Assembly (NCBI RefSeq): GCF_000418325.1 | Contig: NC_021658.1 | Location: 14,054,501-14,118,500 of the forward strand | Direction of reading: 5' to 3' | DNA: 64,000 nucleotides | From: Sorangium cellulosum So0157-2 | Lineage (GTDB): Bacteria; Myxococcota_A; Polyangia; Polyangiales; Polyangiaceae | Shown here: in pieces, positions 11,161 to 21,325 of the stretch | Layout: the number at the start of each line of letters is the position of its first letter | How positions within the stretch are numbered: position 1 is the stretch's first letter | Position numbers and translations under genes: made by a program | The notes under the pieces: generated by a model | What the model saw: the letters and a program-made list of their open reading frames with translations, nothing else | What the model was told of the DNA's origin: nothing | Databases searched by the model: none

Positions 11161-11991
11161 TCAGGGGGCCTCGCCGCCGGACGCGCGCAGCGCGGCGGGC
11201 GCGCCGGCGGGCTCGCGCCGCTCGCCGTCCCCGGCCGCTTGCAGGCTCGTCCGGGAGCTCAGGAGGCGGAGGGCCTCGCGGTAGCCGCCGACGGTCCCGA
11301 CCTCGACGTACGCGTGCCCGGCGGGGACGCCGAGCGCCACGCCTCCGCGGGCGATGTACTCGTTGACGAGGGGGCCGATGTGCTCGTCGCGCCGGCTCCG
11401 CTCGCACCAGAGGTCGTGGAGCTCCTGGAGCACGGCGCCGGTCAGCTTGAAGGCGCCCCAGATCCAGCGCGGCGCGGCGTCGCGGCGCCTCGCCTGGATC
11501 TCGACGACGCGCCCATGGCCGTCGGTGACGACGGCCTCGAAGCGCCCCGGGCGGTCGAACGGGAAGAGGAGGAACGAGAGCGCCTGAGCCACGAGCGCGG
11601 ACAGCCCGTCTTCGGGGAACCAGAGCGCGTCCGGGAGGCCGACGAACACGAGATCGTCGGGCGCGATGAGCGGGAGCGCGCGGAAGACCGCGTCGCAGAG
11701 GCCAGCCGGACGCGGCTGGACGACGTACGACAGGCTCGCTTGCCCGATGGCGGCGCCGTAGTACTCGAGGAGCTCCGACCTGCCTGGCGAGACGACGAAG
11801 CAGAGCCGGGTCGCGCCGGCGCGGAGCATGCGCTCGACGAGGTGCTCGCTCGCGGCGCGGGGCTGCTCGGCGCCCTGCGCCAGCCGGCTGCCGACCGGGA
11901 GGAGCTCGCTCGAGAAGGCGAGCGGCTGAATCCGGGGCTCCCGGCCGGCAGCCGGGATGAGCCCCCACACGGTGGCCTGTCGTCCGCTCAC
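11161..11991 (-). CDS. Nucleotidyltransferase-like protein (RmlA/GalU fold), degenerate signature
   Basis: 276 residues resembling the N-terminal nucleotidyltransferase fold of sugar-phosphate nucleotidylyltransferases: GLIPAAGREPRIQPLAF in place of the usual AAGxGTRxxPLT, then HLVERMLRAGATRLCFVVSP, VVQPRPAGLCDAVF, LPDALWFPEDG and a later AFKLTGAVLQEL. The usual activating lysine segment (PKxxxPV) reads SSELLPVG, so metal and phosphate binding may be altered. It may be an active enzyme with shifted specificity or a catalytically weak paralog. It is convergent with the kinase gene, only 4 bp between stops. The start ATG 11991 is followed upstream by a long non-coding gap. Confidence 0.7.
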   Translation of the reverse strand: MSGRQATVWGLIPAAGREPRIQPLAFSSELLPVGSRLAQGAEQPRAASEHLVERMLRAGATRLCFVVSPGRSELLEYYGAAIGQASLSYVVQPRPAGLCDAVFRALPLIAPDDLVFVGLPDALWFPEDGLSALVAQALSFLLFPFDRPGRFEAVVTDGHGRVVEIQARRRDAAPRWIWGAFKLTGAVLQELHDLWCERSRRDEHIGPLVNEYIARGGVALGVPAGHAYVEVGTVGGYREALRLLSSRTSLQAAGDGERREPAGAPAALRASGGEAP

Positions 11992-12850
11992 GCGCGCACC
12001 CCCGTCGAGAGCGGCTCGCCGCGCGGCGCGGCGGAGCGGCGGTGAGGGGCGGCGCAGCGCGAGATCACGGGCGCGCCGCGCTCGAGGTTGCGGCGCCCTC
12101 GCTTCGATGAAGCGCTGTAGTCCGTGTCGAGGAAATCACGTTCATGTCCGGGATTGCCACGCGCGCCGCGGTGAGCGGCGTGACATGCGTTGTGCTGCGC
12201 GGGGGCGGCGCGGCGGCGCTCCACGGCGAGCGCGGGAGCGAGGCCCCGCGGCGACGAGGCGAGCTCACTGCCGTGGAACGAGCGTATACCGAGCTCCAGG
12301 TCGACCCTCTTCAATGCTCGCTCCGGCGAGCGCGAGCGACGCTTACTTGTGGCATTTTTGTTCAACCAATTCAAATAGTTGTGCGATCCTTGCGCCATGG
12401 AGATGCCGCTCGCCCGCGCGATCGAGGCGGCGCCGCGTGAATGGATGGCGGACGCCGTTGCGCGGGGCGTGTGAATCGGAGTTCAACATCGTACCTGCGG
12501 ACCTCGAGATCAAGTCGAGCGCGAGACCCGCCTTGTCAAGCTGAGCCCGGATCGCGGCTATCGATTCGTGATGGACTCATGACACGTCAAGCCGATCGCG
12601 AGCCACCCTTGTCAAGCCGGCGCGGAGCGCGCTCGCTCGAGCGAGTGGCAATCGCCTCAGGATTGACGCTCTCACAAGGCGCGATCCCGGACAGGAAAAA
12701 TGGCAGTCTCTACAGCAAACCCCCGAGAGGGTATCAGGCATGGACGTAGCGAGCGGTGATGGGACGACCCGCGTCAGGTTTCTGTCACGACGGCAGGCGA
12801 CGAACCCGCGCGGGTGGTCGCATGGAACACATCGACCTGCCGAGGTGCGC
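11992..12850. other. 859-bp non-coding stretch
   Basis: Between the start of the nucleotidyltransferase gene and the stop of the second giant kinase. Short open frames exist on both strands but have compositions typical of shadow frames and no recognisable domains. Base composition is mixed, with a local AT-rich patch near 12345-12385. I see no RNA gene, IS end or terminator with a T-tract. The CTTGTCAAGC motif occurs twice (near 12535 and 12610) with no evident role. It presumably contains the promoter of the minus-strand nucleotidyltransferase gene. Confidence 0.5.
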
Positions 12851-15800
12851 TCACGCGGGCAACGTCGGCCGGTCCACGGCGGGCTCTGCGGCTTCGCGCT
12901 CGGCGATGGCGGCGGCGTGGCGGCGCAGCCGGTCGGCCATCACGTTCGGGATGCGCTCCGCGGCCAGGAGCGCGGCCGAGAGCGCGCTCCGCGCGGCGGC
13001 GAGCCGGCCGCGGCGCAGCGCGGTGACCGCGCGGATCTCGAGCACCTCGATGTGCTCCTGGCCGACCGAGCTCTGCGCCGAGCGCTCCACGAGGGCGTCC
13101 CACGCGGCGTCGCCCCCGTCCCGCGTCGCCAGGTCGATCATCGCGCAGAGCACCTCCTCCGAGGGGACCATCAGCGCGTCGATGCGGCCCTCGGCGCGCG
13201 CTTGCTCCTGCATCTCGCGCGTCCGCTCGAACAGCGCGCGGGCCTCGGCCTGCTCGCCGCAATAGAAGAGGAAGCGCGTCTTGAGGAGCAGGGCGACCGG
13301 CCGGCACATCCCGCAGAAGCGGTGCTGCTCGATCTCGAGCGCGCGCTCGATGTGCGGCTTCGCCGCCGCGAGGTCGTCCATGAGGTAGAGGTACTCGCCG
13401 AGGTTGTACTCGCCGATCCGCTCGAGCCCGCTCTGGCCGAGCTCGCGCGCGAGCGAGAGCACCCGCTCGAGGTCGGCGATCATCCGGGCCTTGTCGCCGC
13501 GGCACGCCCAGAGGAGCGCGCGGTTGTTCGTCACCGAGCCGAGGTGCAGCGTGTCGTGGTGCGCCTCGCAGAGCGCGATCGCCTGGCCGAGCGCCTCCTC
13601 GGCGTCGTCGAGGCGGCCGAGCCCCTGGAGGACGAAGCCGAGCATGAGCAGCGAGATGACCCGCGTCTCGTAGCCGTCGGCCCCGAGCGAGGCGGAGGCG
13701 GCCGCCGCCCGCTCGAGCGCGGCGGCCGCCTCCTCCTCCCGGCTGAAGCGGTGGAGCGAGCGCCCGACGCCGAGCGCGAGGCGCGCGGCGAGCGCCGGCG
13801 ACAGCGCGAGCCCCTCGGCGAGCGCGCGCGCCTCCTCGACGCGCTCCTCGGAGCTCTTGAACTCGTCCATCCAGTCGAGCGCCGTGGCCTCGTCGAGGAG
13901 GATGTCGATCTGCGCCGGGACGTCGCCCCGCGCGCGCGCGATGGTCCGCGCGCTGGCGAAGTCGGCGAGCGCGTCGTGGTAGCGGCCGAGGCGGTAGCGC
14001 ATGAGGCCGCGGCCCCGGTGCGCCGCCGCGCGGTCGGGGCGCGCGCGGGCCGGCGCGCCGGGCGCGTGGCCCCGCGGGGCGCCGGCGCTCGGGGCCGTCG
14101 GCTCGATCGGCTGCTCCAGCGCGCGGCTGTAGAACGACTCCGCGTCGAGGTAGGCGTGCCGGGCGCGCGCGCGCTCGGCCAGGGTGAGGTAGGCGGCCTC
14201 GGCGACCTCGCCGAGGCCCGCCTGGGCCGCGTGGTACGCGAACGGGAGCAGGCGCGCGTCCTTGAGGTGGGGCGCGCCGCGCTCGCCCTCCTCTTCGTCG
14301 GCGGCGTCGCGGTGCAGCTTGAAGGCCGCGAGGTGGACGCGCCGGCGGAGCGCCTCGGGCGCGCCGCGGGCCACCGCCTCGCGGACCAGCGCGTGGCGGA
14401 AGCCGATGCGGCCCCGGCGATCCTGGACGAGCAGGCCCGCGGCGAGCAGCCGCTTCACGGCCACCTCGCCGTCGAGCGGGAGGTCGTCCGCCTCGCCGTG
14501 CTCGTCGAGCCGCTTCAGCACGCCGGCCACCTGGGCGACGGCGACGTCGGGGCCGAGGAGCGCGATGAGGCGCGCGTGCGCCTGCAGCGCGGGCGGGAGC
14601 GCGTCGATCTCGCCGAGCGCGAGCCAGTCGAGGAGCGGCATGTCCGGCAGGCGATCGAGCTCGTCCGTGGCGAGGTACCACGCGTCGCCCCGCGGGTGCC
14701 GGCGCACGATGCCCTCGCGCTTGAGGCCGCGCACGAGCTCGATGAGCAGGAGCGGGACGCCCTGCGCGCGCTCGACGAGGTGCGCGAGCGCGGGCTCGGG
14801 CACGTCCTCGGCGGGCAGGAGCAGCCGCCGGCAGAGGGCGATCGCGCTCTCGCGGTCGAGCGCCTCGAGGCGGTAGGTCTCGCGGCGCGCGGCGCGCTCG
14901 CCCCAGTCGGGGCGCGCGCTCTCGAAGCTCGGCCGGCCGAAGGCGCAGATGAAGAGCGGCGCCTGCGCCTCGGCGAGCGCCGCGTACTCGAGCGCGGCGA
15001 GCGCCGCGTCGTCCGCCGCGTGCGCGTCGTCGAGCACCACGAAGAGCGGCGTCCTCCGCGAGCGCCGGCGGAGCGCCTCGCCGGCCGCCACGGTGAGCGC
15101 GGCGCGGAGCGCGCCGGGCGCCGCCGAGAGCGCGCGGAGCTCCGGGTAGCGCTCCTCGGCGAGCGCGCCGTCGCTGATCCAGCCGAGCGCGAGCGCCACG
15201 GCGGCCCCGAGCCGCTCCTGCGCGGCGCCGAGGCGCCGGCGGAGGAGCTCGCTGCCGCCGTCGGCGGGCGGGGACGACGGCAGCGCGAGCGCCTGCTGGA
15301 GGATCTCCCGGACGACGCGGTCGGCCCCGCCAGCCACCGGCTCGCCGGTGCGGAGCTCGATCACCTCGGCGCGGCCGTCGATCTCGCGCAGCCGCTGCAC
15401 GAGGGCGCCGGCGAGGCGGCTCTTGCCGTGGCCGGCCACGCCGATGACGCTGGCGATGGTGGGCGTCGCGTTCGCCGCGGCGTCGCGCGCGCCGGCGACG
15501 AGCGCGTCGAGGACGTCGTTGCGGCCGAAGAGCGGCTGCGAGCCGGTGTCGAACGCGGTGTCGGCGTCGGACCGGGCGGAGGTCGGCCCGGATCGAACGG
15601 AGGGCGGCCCTGGCGGGGGGAGGGAGTCGCCCGGGGGCTGCGAGCCGCCGTCGCCGAGCGCCTCCACGGCGGCCGGCGACAGGGTGAGCCCCGGGGGGCG
15701 GTCCGGCGCGAAGCGATCCTCCCGGTGGAAGAGCGGGCTCAGGAACCGGCGCGATCCGTCGGGCCGCGGCTGGACGGACACGGACGCGAGGTCGAGCAGC

Positions 15801-17122
15801 CCGCGGGCGAGGACGCGCTGCTGCTCGAGCTCTCGGCCGGCGTGCATCGCGCGGCGCAGCGGGCTCGCGCCGTCCGCGTGGTCGAAGACGGCGACGAAGC
15901 GGTTGCCGGCGGCGTGCGCGAGCTCGCCGCCGAGCGCGCCGAGCCTCCGCTGGAGGGCCACGACGTCGAGCTCGGCCTCGAAGAAGAGGAGCGCGACCGC
16001 GCGCCGCTCGACGCGGCGGGCGCTCGGCGGCGGCTCCGTGGTGAGGCGCCGGAGGCGCGAGGGGCGGCGCTCCTGGGCGCGCTCGAAGGTCTCCAGGGCG
16101 GCGCCGAGCGCCGCGGCGGTCTCGAAGCGCTGATTCCTGTCCTTGGCGAGGCACCGGAGCACGATGTCCTCGAGCGACCCCGAGATCGGCGCGATCGAGG
16201 AGGGGCGCGGGGGGCGGCGGCTCAGGTGATCCTGCCGCACCAGGGCGGGAGGGCCCCAGAACGGCGGTTTGCCGGTGAGGAGCTCGAACAGAACGACGCC
16301 GATCGCATACACGTCCGCGCGCACGTCGATGTCGCCGTGGCCGTCGCACTGCTCGGGCGCCATGTACTCGGCGGTGCCGGGCGCCTCGCTCTCGGCGGTG
16401 ATGCGGAGCGACGGGTCGCGGTGCCCCGCCGCGAGGCCGAGATCGATGATGGTGGCGCGGTGCCCGCCGTCCCGGGCGGCCCCGGACGGGGGCGCGCCGG
16501 GATGGATGAAGATGTTCTCGGGCTTGATGTCGCGGTGCACGTAGCCGCGCGCGTGCACCGCCTCGAGGGCCCGGAGCGCGGCGCGGACGAGCGAGCACGC
16601 CGCGCGCGCCGGCACCGGGCCGGCGACGCCGGAGGCGACCATGCGGTCGGCGAGCGTCGGGCCGTCGAGGTAATCCATGACGAAGTACGGCAGCCCGGAG
16701 GGGAGCTGGCCGCACGCGTGGACGGCGGGCACGTGGGGCGGGCCGATGTCGTGGAGGGCCCGCATCTCCTCGACGAGGCGGACGCTGGCGTCGGGGCGGT
16801 CTTCGCGCGCGACCTTGATCGCCACGGTCGGACCGCCGCCCTCCGGCTCGGCCGCGAACACGACCCCGAACCCGCCCGCGCCGGCGAGGCGGACGTCGCG
16901 GTAGCCCGCGATGCTGGGCGGCGGCGCCTCGCGGGGCCAGCCGGTGCTGGCGTCGTCCGCGCCGCTCGGGGCGCCGGGCTCCGGACCGGCGTGCCGCAGC
17001 GCCGGGCCGTGCTGCGGGCACCCGGGGTCCGCGCGCGCGACCCGCCTGCCGCATTCCCTGCACCGCGCGGCGAGCCCACCCGCGTGGGCGCCGCGTCCGT
17101 CTCGAGGAACATCGGGCGACAT
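12851..17122 (-). CDS. Giant Ser/Thr protein kinase with N-terminal zinc-ribbon-like motif, cyclase-like, AAA ATPase and TPR regions
   Basis: 1423 residues. The N-terminus has C21-x2-C24 and C35-x2-H38, a possible zinc ribbon. The kinase domain (about 74-345) has GAGGFG, AIKV (K103), YVHRDIKPENIF (196-206) and MAPEQ, but the metal-binding DFG is DLG (227-229). A degenerate cyclase-like region (about 365-500) precedes a STAND ATPase with Walker A GVAGHGKS (about 560) and Walker B LFVVLDDAHAADD (about 693). Tetratricopeptide-like helices fill the C-terminal half. No membrane span is visible. Its start lies 7 bp after the stop of the NAL-repeat lipoprotein gene on the same strand, so the two are almost certainly co-transcribed, mirroring the pair at 6400-11156. 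DLG for DFG is tolerated by some active kinases. Confidence 0.9.
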   Translation of the reverse strand: MSPDVPRDGRGAHAGGLAARCRECGRRVARADPGCPQHGPALRHAGPEPGAPSGADDASTGWPREAPPPSIAGYRDVRLAGAGGFGVVFAAEPEGGGPTVAIKVAREDRPDASVRLVEEMRALHDIGPPHVPAVHACGQLPSGLPYFVMDYLDGPTLADRMVASGVAGPVPARAACSLVRAALRALEAVHARGYVHRDIKPENIFIHPGAPPSGAARDGGHRATIIDLGLAAGHRDPSLRITAESEAPGTAEYMAPEQCDGHGDIDVRADVYAIGVVLFELLTGKPPFWGPPALVRQDHLSRRPPRPSSIAPISGSLEDIVLRCLAKDRNQRFETAAALGAALETFERAQERRPSRLRRLTTEPPPSARRVERRAVALLFFEAELDVVALQRRLGALGGELAHAAGNRFVAVFDHADGASPLRRAMHAGRELEQQRVLARGLLDLASVSVQPRPDGSRRFLSPLFHREDRFAPDRPPGLTLSPAAVEALGDGGSQPPGDSLPPPGPPSVRSGPTSARSDADTAFDTGSQPLFGRNDVLDALVAGARDAAANATPTIASVIGVAGHGKSRLAGALVQRLREIDGRAEVIELRTGEPVAGGADRVVREILQQALALPSSPPADGGSELLRRRLGAAQERLGAAVALALGWISDGALAEERYPELRALSAAPGALRAALTVAAGEALRRRSRRTPLFVVLDDAHAADDAALAALEYAALAEAQAPLFICAFGRPSFESARPDWGERAARRETYRLEALDRESAIALCRRLLLPAEDVPEPALAHLVERAQGVPLLLIELVRGLKREGIVRRHPRGDAWYLATDELDRLPDMPLLDWLALGEIDALPPALQAHARLIALLGPDVAVAQVAGVLKRLDEHGEADDLPLDGEVAVKRLLAAGLLVQDRRGRIGFRHALVREAVARGAPEALRRRVHLAAFKLHRDAADEEEGERGAPHLKDARLLPFAYHAAQAGLGEVAEAAYLTLAERARARHAYLDAESFYSRALEQPIEPTAPSAGAPRGHAPGAPARARPDRAAAHRGRGLMRYRLGRYHDALADFASARTIARARGDVPAQIDILLDEATALDWMDEFKSSEERVEEARALAEGLALSPALAARLALGVGRSLHRFSREEEAAAALERAAAASASLGADGYETRVISLLMLGFVLQGLGRLDDAEEALGQAIALCEAHHDTLHLGSVTNNRALLWACRGDKARMIADLERVLSLARELGQSGLERIGEYNLGEYLYLMDDLAAAKPHIERALEIEQHRFCGMCRPVALLLKTRFLFYCGEQAEARALFERTREMQEQARAEGRIDALMVPSEEVLCAMIDLATRDGGDAAWDALVERSAQSSVGQEHIEVLEIRAVTALRRGRLAAARSALSAALLAAERIPNVMADRLRRHAAAIAEREAAEPAVDRPTLPA

Positions 17123-17129
17123 GGGGGCC

Positions 17130-18194
17130 TCAGGGCAGGAACGTCGTAATCACCGCGGACGACGACTCGCCTCGATCGTTGGTGCAGCTCGGGCGATAGC
17201 CGCTGGCGGCGTGGAGCGGGCCGCACACGAGATCGCATGAGCCCACGATGTGAATGTTCGGGCATTCCCGGACGCCGCCCTCCGGGTCGGGGAGCCCCGT
17301 AGCGCAGTCCCTGCTGTGGTCGCGCGACCTGTCGGCGTTGGACTCGTTGTAGCAGGCATAGAAGCGGGGGGCGCTCGTGAACAGGTCGCCCCAGAACGCG
17401 CCCTCCTCCCTCGGAAAGGACGCCACCTCGCTCCGGTCCGGGTACCTGAGGGCCTGATGCGTCCCGCGCGACGAGATCATCACCGAGACGCCTGCCCGGT
17501 TTGCGCGCGAGGCCACGCAGGCCGAGACCCACTGCCTCCGGGAGGCGCTCAGCGGCTCGTCGCTCCAGCCCGGGGCGAGGCCGAGGTGCCCCCAGTAGAC
17601 CTCGTCGTGCGGCTCGTCGAGCTCGTCGCGCCACGAGAAGCGGAGCGACTGCGACGGGCTGAGCGCGCAGCTGACAATGTATTGAAGGAGCTGCCTGGAC
17701 ATCGCGCCGAGCTCCCCTGGGTCGGTGATGGCGGAGAAGGCGGTCGGCGCCAGGCTGCTCCCCTCGAGTCTGTTCGGGGCGAGCGCGTTGGGGTTGAGGG
17801 CGTTGGGGTTGAGGGCGTTGGGGTTGAGGGCGTTGGGGTTGAGGGCGTTGGGGTTGAGGGCGTTGGGGTTGAGGGCGTTGGGGTTGAGGGCGTTGGGGTT
17901 GAGGGCGTTGGGGTTGAGGGCGTTGGGGTTGAGGGCGTTGGGGTTGAGGGCGTTGGGGTTGAGGGCGTTGGGGTTGAGGGCGTTGGGGTTGAGGGCGTTG
18001 GGGTTGAGGGCGTTGGGGTTGAGGGCGTTGGGGTTGAGGGCGTTGGGGTTGAGGGCGTTGTGATTGCGGAGCGCACTTGAGGCTGCCTCGACCGACCCCG
18101 ACTCCACAGGAAATCCGTCGCTGCCACCGCAGCAGGGCAGCAATGCGACCAACGAAAGTGTGCGCAGGTGCCGCGCGTGAATTCGCCCCTTCAT
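17130..18194 (-). CDS. NAL-repeat lipoprotein 2, with 18 perfect NALNP repeats
   Basis: 354 residues. The signal peptide (RTLSLVALLPCCGG) ends in a lipobox-like LLPC. Residues about 45-138 are NALNP units: 18 identical ones plus a diverged NALAP. The C-terminal domain (about 160-354) has SRQLLQYIVSCAL, YWGHLGLAPGW, QWVSACVASRANR, GAFWGDLF, FYACYNE and GSCDLVCG, and ends in VITTFLP. It aligns by eye along its length with the protein at 54187-55038 and more distantly with that at 6400-7203. Function is unknown; a surface-exposed elongated stalk carrying a disulphide-stabilised head is one reading. The second giant kinase follows after 7 bp. A third kinase gene is divergent, sharing a 160-bp promoter gap. 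Confidence 0.75.
   Translation of the reverse strand: MKGRIHARHLRTLSLVALLPCCGGSDGFPVESGSVEAASSALRNHNALNPNALNPNALNPNALNPNALNPNALNPNALNPNALNPNALNPNALNPNALNPNALNPNALNPNALNPNALNPNALNPNALNPNALNPNALAPNRLEGSSLAPTAFSAITDPGELGAMSRQLLQYIVSCALSPSQSLRFSWRDELDEPHDEVYWGHLGLAPGWSDEPLSASRRQWVSACVASRANRAGVSVMISSRGTHQALRYPDRSEVASFPREEGAFWGDLFTSAPRFYACYNESNADRSRDHSRDCATGLPDPEGGVRECPNIHIVGSCDLVCGPLHAASGYRPSCTNDRGESSSAVITTFLP
17791..18060. repeat. 18 perfect tandem copies of a 15-bp unit
   Basis: GGGTTGAGGGCGTTG is repeated 18 times without a single mismatch over 270 bp, inside the NAL-repeat lipoprotein gene, encoding NALNP on the minus strand. The unit is a multiple of three, so copy-number changes lengthen or shorten the protein without shifting frame. 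Perfect identity points to recent expansion or active homogenisation by slippage or recombination. The diverged edges (GAGCGCGTTG on the low side, GTTGTGATTG on the high side) mark the ends of the array. Confidence 0.98.
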
Positions 18195-18354
18195 CAGTTC
18201 CCTCCCCCGTTCCGCCAGCAGATGGAATAGGCTACCGTCGGGACAACGATGGATTTACTGTACCACCAGGTGAAGCGACGTGTAGCGACAACACGATCGT
18301 CACGTGCTGGTAAAAACGTCGCTCGGGTGAGCCCTTAGTCGTATCGGGGGGGTT

Positions 18355-19845
18355 ATGACATTGGATGGGTTGGCGACGCGCGATAACGAGACGAGGGCGT
18401 TTTCCCTAGAGGAGAGGTCGTTCTCGCGAGGAGAGCTCCCGTGCGGCGCGCGCGCGGGCAATTACAGTGTTGTGGCGCCCATCGCCCGGGGCGGATGTGG
18501 AGCCGTCTACGAGGCGAGACATCTCCAGACGGGCGCGCGTGTGGCGATGAAGGTGCTGCACGGGACGCTCGCCGCCTCGCCGAAGATGGTGAAGCGCTTC
18601 CTGCGCGAGATCGAGGTGGTGAGGCTGCTCAACCACCCTGGCATCGTCGACATTCATGACGCCGGCGAGCTCCCGGACGGCCGGCCGTTTTACGTGATGG
18701 AGCACCTCGACGGGCTGACGCTCGACGTGCTCCTCCGGCAGGAGGGGAGGCTCTCGCCGGAGCGGGCGCTCGAGCTGCTCGAGCCGGTCTGTTCGGCGCT
18801 CGACGCGGCGCACGCCGCCGGCATCATCCACCGCGACGTGAAGGGCAGCAACATCTTCGTCTCGCGGGGCGCGCCGCGCGCGGTCAAGCTCCTCGATTTC
18901 GGGATCGCCAAGCTGATGGAGCCCGAGGAGGGGGCGAGCGGCTTCACCACGGCGGGGAGGGCGCCAGGCACGCTCACGATCATGGCGCCCGAGCAGATCC
19001 TCGGCGGCCCCCTCGATGCGCGCGTCGACGTGTACGCGCTCGGCGTCCTGCTCCACCGGCTCCTCACGGGCAAGCTCCCGTTCTACTCGCCGGACGCGGC
19101 CGAGCTGCTCCGGCAGCACCTGGAGGAGCCGCCGCCGCGCCCGAGCCGGCGGACCCCGCTGCCGCCCGCGCTCGACGCGATCGTCCTGCGCTGCCTGGAG
19201 AAGCAGCCGGAGCACCGCTACCCGTCGGTCAAGAGCTTCCTCTGCGCGCTCCGCGAGGCCGTGGGCGAGCCGACGTCCGGGCGGAGCAGCACGCCGGAGC
19301 TCGAGACGGACGCGGTCGCGGTGTACCTCGACCTGCGGCTGCGCACCGACGCCGACGATCTCGACGACGCGCTCGCCGAGGAGCTCGGCCTCGTGCTGGA
19401 CCTCGCGGAGGAGCGCCTCCGCGACGCCGGGCTCACGCTGGTGTCGGTGACCGGCAGCGAGATCCTCGCCGTGCGCTTGCTCTCCTGCGACGCCTGCGAG
19501 GCGCTGCGGGAGCGGGCGGCGGTGATCGCGATCGCCGCCGCGCTGCACGAGGAGATCGCGCAGAGGAGCCGCCCGGACGCGCGCGTGCACCCGAACCTGT
19601 GCCTGCACGCCGGGCGGGTGGTGGTGCGCTGGATGCCCCACCCGGAGATCATCGGCGGCGACCTGGCGCGGGTCGGCGCGTGGGCGCCGGCCGAGCCGGT
19701 GCACGGGCTCTGCGCGACCGAGGAGGCGATCCGGGGAGTCGACGGACTCGAGCTCTCCGCCGGGCCGGGCCGCCTCGCGCTGATCGGAGAGCCCTCGGCG
19801 CAGTGCTCCTCGCCGGCGCCGACCTTGCGCAGCCGCGCGGTCTGA
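18355..19845 (+). CDS. Ser/Thr protein kinase with C-terminal cyclase-like domain
   Basis: 496 residues. The kinase domain (about 38-305) is complete: IARGGCGAVYEA, VAMKVL (K66), IIHRDVKGSNIF (about 157-168; Gly replaces the usual Pro after the catalytic lysine), LLDFGIAKL and TIMAPEQILGG. Residues about 320-490 (AVYLDLRLRTDADDLD, VSVTGSEILAVRL, CLHAGRVVVRW, IIGGDLARVGAW) follow the outline of a class III cyclase domain lacking the usual metal-binding aspartates, so it is probably a regulatory or protein-binding module. There is no ATPase, TPR or membrane segment. It is divergent from NAL-repeat lipoprotein 2 over 160 bp. The start ATG 18355 has a GGGGGG run just upstream. Confidence 0.88.
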   Translation: MTLDGLATRDNETRAFSLEERSFSRGELPCGARAGNYSVVAPIARGGCGAVYEARHLQTGARVAMKVLHGTLAASPKMVKRFLREIEVVRLLNHPGIVDIHDAGELPDGRPFYVMEHLDGLTLDVLLRQEGRLSPERALELLEPVCSALDAAHAAGIIHRDVKGSNIFVSRGAPRAVKLLDFGIAKLMEPEEGASGFTTAGRAPGTLTIMAPEQILGGPLDARVDVYALGVLLHRLLTGKLPFYSPDAAELLRQHLEEPPPRPSRRTPLPPALDAIVLRCLEKQPEHRYPSVKSFLCALREAVGEPTSGRSSTPELETDAVAVYLDLRLRTDADDLDDALAEELGLVLDLAEERLRDAGLTLVSVTGSEILAVRLLSCDACEALRERAAVIAIAAALHEEIAQRSRPDARVHPNLCLHAGRVVVRWMPHPEIIGGDLARVGAWAPAEPVHGLCATEEAIRGVDGLELSAGPGRLALIGEPSAQCSSPAPTLRSRAV

Positions 19846-20113
19846 GGCGCTGGGGCGCGCGGCCCTCGCCGCCCGCCGCGCTGCGCCCGCCGCGCTACGT
19901 CCGAAGCTCGGCGCCGGCCGAGGTGCGATGTCAGGGAAGCGACGGGCGCGCGCTCGGCGCGGACCCCCTGGCGGACTCGGGATCTCCCGGAGTCGATATG
20001 ACGACGCAAAAACGATCAAGAGGCGATTGCCGCTCGACGATAGATGCCATTATAAAGGCGGCCCGCGGGTTGCTCGACCTCGCGTCCGCGCCTCGCCGCT
20101 CCGGAAAGCTCTC

Positions 20114-21268
<1,155 letters not shown>

Positions 21269-21325
21269 GGGCGCGGCGATCGAGGCGCGGCGGGGCGGGC
21301 GCCCGCGCCGGCCTCCGGGAGGCCG

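Noticed and set aside
12144..12440. Possible small gene in the 11992-12850 gap
   Set aside because: The 98-codon frame has no ribosome-binding site, an unlikely composition and overlapping alternatives in other frames.
12740..17149. Long plus-strand frame opposite the second giant kinase
   Set aside because: No recognisable domains; the minus-strand kinase accounts for the sequence.
17791..18060. Possible CRISPR array
   Set aside because: The 15-bp units are contiguous without spacers and encode a protein repeat; no cas genes are nearby.
17130..18194. Assignment of the NAL repeats to the standard pentapeptide-repeat family
   Set aside because: In that family Ala or Cys lies two residues before the central Leu or Phe; here Ala directly precedes Leu, so the match is not supported.
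19928..20113. N-terminal extension of the diiron protein
   Set aside because: Arg/Gly-rich and unlike the family; ATG 20114 has a ribosome-binding site and begins the folded part.
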